Below, piece by piece: positions 60,942-64,000 of a DNA stretch of 64,000 bases. A program made the translations under genes and the position numbers. Source of the stretch: Gillisia sp. Hel1_33_143 (GTDB lineage: Bacteria; Bacteroidota; Bacteroidia; Flavobacteriales; Flavobacteriaceae); NCBI RefSeq assembly GCF_900104765.1, contig NZ_LT629737.1, positions 1,922,001 to 1,986,000 on the forward strand. The letters are read 5' to 3'. Within the stretch, counting starts at the first letter, position 1. Each line of letters begins with the position of its first letter. The notes beneath the pieces were generated by a model. It had not been told where the DNA came from, ran no database searches, and was given only the letters and a program-made list of their open reading frames with translations.

Positions 60942-61791
60942 ATGTTTATGTGTAAAATAGTTTCTTTTTTATTTTTTATAATTAGTGTTAATTCTTTTTC
61001 TCAGGTTGGGTAGACTTCTTCTTTTAATGATGCTCAAAAGCTTGCTATAGCTACAGATAAACTTTTTCTGGTAGATTTTTGGGCAACGTGGTTTGGACCT
61101 TGTAAGAAAATGGAAAGGGAATCTTGGAATAATGCAGAGATCAGAAAAATATCTAAGAGCTATATTCCTTTAATGGTAGACCTAGTCAAAAGAACAGAGT
61201 TGGCAAGACAATATGGGGTAAATGCAATTCCATTATTGTTGATAATTGATGCAAGCGGCGAATTAGTGTTCAGCCAAGTTGGCTACATGAATAAAGATCA
61301 GGTGAGTGTTATATTAAAAAAAATACGCTTTAAATACTCGCTTTATGCGAGCTGAAAATCTTAATTATTTCAGGCATCATGATTATGCTACAGGGATTAG
61401 ATTAGCTCAAAAATATATCGATTTTAGCCAATATCTACAGAAAGATATACAACAAGAATTTTTAAGCTTGGCGAGTAATTATTTGTGAAATGGCGAAAAG
61501 ATGCTTTGTAGAAAGCAGCGTAATTATGCAGATATGAAGGAGAAAGTTGATCTGATGGAAATGTAAATAGATTTGTACCAGGATAATACTGGTAGTGTAG
61601 AAAAAAAGCTTCTTAAAGATCTTGAGATCACTAGCTTATCTAAAGATAATAAGTTGATGTACACATAATTAAACTATTGTGTATCACTTAAAAATCAGGA
61701 CACAACCGCAATAGATAAATGGAAAAAACAACTTGTAAGTGTAGATAATTCTGGAGCGTATCTTAAAAAGTCTAAGCAGTTTTTAGATTAA
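60942..61791 (+). pseudogene. Thioredoxin-family protein, decayed
   Basis: A signal peptide (KIVSFLFFIISVNSFSQ) is followed by TAG at 61011 in frame. The same frame then continues as a thioredoxin domain (DKLFLVDFWATWFGPCKKMERESW) to 61355. The catalytic CxxC is reduced to FGPC by Cys to Phe. After 61355 the similarity goes on in other frames (HDYATGIRLAQKYIDFSQYL, then LKKSKQFLD) with several stops to 61791. Originally about 280 residues. Damaged by at least one nonsense codon, loss of a catalytic Cys and frameshifts. Confidence 0.75.
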
Positions 61792-61795
61792 ATTG

Positions 61796-63034
61796 TTATT
61801 TATAAAGTATATAATTTTCTCTAATCTTATTGAATTTCTCTAATCCTAATGCCCATGTTTCTCTGATTTCTTTTTCGGAAAGTCCGCTTTCTATTTGATT
61901 TTGAAGCTCATTTCCACCTGCTAATTTTGCGAAGAAATTATTAAAGAAACCAGATTTACTGTTGGTGTTATTATAGGCTTCAATAAGCCATTCTAGGTTT
62001 ATATGGTTCAACCTTTTAGTATTGGTTAGGTCTCTTCCGTAACATTTTTCGCCTAGATGTTTTGGACTTTTTGCTCCTTCTTTAGATTCTGGTATATACG
62101 AATAATCAAAATAGGCCTTATTTAAGGTAGGAGATCCAAACACTTGAAATTGGTGATCTGTACCTCTTCCGGCATTAACATTGGTACCTTCAAAAAAGCA
62201 TATACTTGGATAAAGATTAATGGCTCTATCATTTGGTAAGTTAGGGGAAGGTTTAATAGGCAGGCTATATTCGGTTTGATGTGTGTAATTTTCTACAGCT
62301 ATTACGCTAAGATCACATTGTACTGCATTCTTAAGCCAGTTCTCGCCATTTATCATTTTAGCATACTCACCCATAGTAAGTCCGTGAACCACAGGTACCG
62401 GATGCATGCCTACAAAACTTTGAAATTCAGGATCTAAAATTGGTCCGTCTACATAATGTCCGTTAGGGTTTGGCCGATCTAATACTATAAGCTTAATGTT
62501 GTTTTCTGCACAAGCTTCCATAACGTAATGTAAAGAAGAAATATAGGTATAAAACCTAGCTCCCACATCCTGAATATCAAAAATGATAATATCCAGATCT
62601 TTTATTTGTTCTGGTTTTGGCTTTTTATTATCTCCGTAAAGAGAAATAACATTTAAACCGGTTTTTGGATCTTTTCCGTCTTTTACGTGTTCTCCTGCAT
62701 CTGCATTTCCTCTAAATCCATGTTCTGGAGCAAAAACCTTTTTGATGTTCACTTTAAGAGCTACCAAAGAATCTACTAAGTGCGTATAGCTTATTTTATT
62801 GGGGTCTTTAGTCTCAGCTTTAAAAATTACAGAACTTTGATTTCCTACAATTCCAACTCGCTTATTCTTTAATAGAGGTAGATATTCTGAAATTCTATTG
62901 GCTCCAACTATCACGGTGGCACTTTCAGATTTAACTGCTTTGGTATCCTCTATATTCTGACCTGAACTTCTTCCGCAGGAAACTAAGGCTATAAGAACGA
63001 ATAAAAATGTATTTTTGAATAATATTTTAACCAT
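61796..63034 (-). CDS. DUF1343/NamZ-type exo-beta-N-acetylmuramidase lipoprotein
   Basis: 412 residues from the ATG at 63034, which gives a lipoprotein signal (TFLFVLIALVSC, Cys about 20). The upstream in-frame ATG at 63133 would run through the start of the divergent permease gene. Conserved segments: KRVGIVGNQSSV, FAPEHGFRGNADAGEHV, DLDIIIFDIQDVGARFYTYISSLHYVMEA, VLDRPNPNG, and late FFEGTNVNAGRGTDHQFQVFGSP. These mark DUF1343, now linked to NamZ-type release of N-acetylmuramic acid in peptidoglycan recycling. Confidence 0.9.
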   Translation of the reverse strand: MVKILFKNTFLFVLIALVSCGRSSGQNIEDTKAVKSESATVIVGANRISEYLPLLKNKRVGIVGNQSSVIFKAETKDPNKISYTHLVDSLVALKVNIKKVFAPEHGFRGNADAGEHVKDGKDPKTGLNVISLYGDNKKPKPEQIKDLDIIIFDIQDVGARFYTYISSLHYVMEACAENNIKLIVLDRPNPNGHYVDGPILDPEFQSFVGMHPVPVVHGLTMGEYAKMINGENWLKNAVQCDLSVIAVENYTHQTEYSLPIKPSPNLPNDRAINLYPSICFFEGTNVNAGRGTDHQFQVFGSPTLNKAYFDYSYIPESKEGAKSPKHLGEKCYGRDLTNTKRLNHINLEWLIEAYNNTNSKSGFFNNFFAKLAGGNELQNQIESGLSEKEIRETWALGLEKFNKIRENYILYK

Positions 63035-63044
63035 AACAGACGTC

Positions 63045-64000
63045 TTGAATTTCGAATTTTTTATCGCCAAAAGGCTTATAAGTACTAAAAAGTATAAAAG
63101 TAGTATTTCGGCACCAATAATAAAAATAGCCATTGCAGCTATAGCTATTGGGGTAATAATGATGTTGGTTTCTTTTGCTACGGGAATAGGTCTTCAAAAA
63201 AAGATCAGGGAAAAAATAGCAGCGTTCAACGGTCATATCTTTATAGAAAGTTACGATAATAATAGTTCTCAGGTTTCTTTAAAACCGGTTTCATTAGACC
63301 AGGAATTCTATCCAGAATTTAAGAATGTTGCTGGAATTTCTCATGTACAGGCAGTGGCTACAAAAGCCGGAATTATAAGAACTGAAACAGATTTTGAAGG
63401 GATTATTGTTAAAGGAGTTGGTGCAGATTTTAATTCGAATAATTTTAATGATTTTTTAGTTGAAGGAGAGCTGCCTAATTTTTCGAATAATTTAAATGAT
63501 GAGCTTTTAATCTCTAGTTATTTAGCAAGCCGATTAGGTTTTGCGCTAGGAGATAAAGTTATAACCTACTTTCCTCGGGAAGGTTTTGATAAAAGTCCGC
63601 TACTAAGAGTTTTCAAGATAAAAGGTATTTATAACTCCGGCTTTCAGGAATTTGATGAGTTGTATATTTTGGCAGATATAAGACATATTCAGCGTTTAAA
63701 TGATTGGTCTAAAACAGAAGTTGGTGGCTTTGAGGTGTTCATTGAAAATTTTGATGAATTGGACCAAAAGGGCGGGGAGGTTTATGATAACACAAATTCT
63801 TTCTTAGATGTTCAAACCATCAAACAAAAATATTACTCCATTTTTGAGTGGCTATCCCTGTTCGACTTTAATATTGCGCTAATTATTGTTATCATGATCA
63901 TAGTTGCGGGAATTAATATGATCACCGCTCTTTTAGTTCTCATTCTAGAAAGAACTCAGATGATTGGTATCTTAAAAGCATTAGGAGGAAGTAATTGGAG
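63045..64000 (+). CDS. LolC/FtsX-type ABC permease (partial, cut by window edge)
   Basis: Open to the end of the window, at least 318 residues. It begins NFEFFIAKRLISTKKYKSSIS and has a first membrane helix (IIKIAIAAIAIGVIMMLVSFATG). A periplasmic MacB-like domain follows (GLQKKIREKIAAFNGHIFIESYDN, then GEGELPN-like VEGELPNFSNNLNDELLIS). The FtsX core ALIIVIMIIVAGINMITALLVLILERTQMIGILKALG is typical of lipoprotein-releasing permeases. The likely start is the TTG at 63045; no ATG lies before the first helix. Divergent from the NamZ-type gene. Confidence 0.85.
   Translation, partial: MNFEFFIAKRLISTKKYKSSISAPIIKIAIAAIAIGVIMMLVSFATGIGLQKKIREKIAAFNGHIFIESYDNNSSQVSLKPVSLDQEFYPEFKNVAGISHVQAVATKAGIIRTETDFEGIIVKGVGADFNSNNFNDFLVEGELPNFSNNLNDELLISSYLASRLGFALGDKVITYFPREGFDKSPLLRVFKIKGIYNSGFQEFDELYILADIRHIQRLNDWSKTEVGGFEVFIENFDELDQKGGEVYDNTNSFLDVQTIKQKYYSIFEWLSLFDFNIALIIVIMIIVAGINMITALLVLILERTQMIGILKALGGSNW

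Overview
The window is AT-rich DNA from a member of the Bacteroidetes, almost certainly a marine-type flavobacterium. The evidence is the long form of NusB, TonB-type OM proteins without classical partners, TypA and KdsA of flavobacterial type, promoter -7 boxes of the TAnnTTTG form, no Shine-Dalgarno signals, and a tmRNA whose tag reads GENNYALAA.

Chromosomal left flank (1-14575): an ABC exporter cut by the window edge, leucine-dehydrogenase-like enzyme, nusB, a DUF1573 lipoprotein and yajC. Then follows a complete tripartite drug-efflux operon read leftward (TetR regulator, TolC, HlyD, DHA2-type MFS) with a pair of 16-bp operators in front. After it come a BrkB/YihY membrane protein, two TonB-C-like proteins, a NAD(P)-binding protein and an amidohydrolase.

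Mobile island (14576-40356): a 25.8-kb element inserted in the 3' end of the tmRNA gene. It is bounded by a 13-bp direct repeat of the tmRNA end and carries 12-bp-spaced TTGTCACCT repeats just inside both ends. Its left part has a tyrosine recombinase, an unknown protein, an excisionase-like HTH protein, a plasmid-type Rep protein followed by three 22-bp iterons, and a MobC-like gene broken by a stop codon. Its right part (about 20.8-40.15 kb) is the striking one. Some 17 gene cassettes all read leftward and are separated by 16 complete and one truncated copies of a structured 122-127-nt repeat. The repeat has the architecture of integron attC sites: AAC/GTT outer boxes, asymmetric unpaired spacers, complementary inner boxes that covary, and an internal hairpin. 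In each of 15 cassettes that can be checked, the first 11-17 bases are complementary to the last 11-17 bases of the same cassette, with an invariant G-T opposition at position 11. This is what circularising cassettes would leave, but the arms are longer than those of known integrons. No IntI-type integrase is present in the window. Cargo includes AbiV and AbiH abortive-infection proteins, a possible AbiC-like protein, a 744-residue unknown membrane protein, a CDF metal exporter, a HExxH peptidase and many small lipoproteins. Two IS3-family elements have eaten into the distal part of the array.

Chromosomal right flank (40342-64000): ssrA (tmRNA), a saccharopine/alanine-dehydrogenase-like enzyme, a universal stress protein next to a BCCT osmolyte transporter, a porin-like protein, kdsA, typA, an FtsE-like ATPase, a large TPR protein with an outer-membrane barrel protein, a PiT-like permease, two hydrolases/proteases, a methyltransferase, a YkgJ-type Cys-cluster protein, a decayed thioredoxin-like gene, a NamZ-type hydrolase and the start of a LolC/FtsX-type permease.
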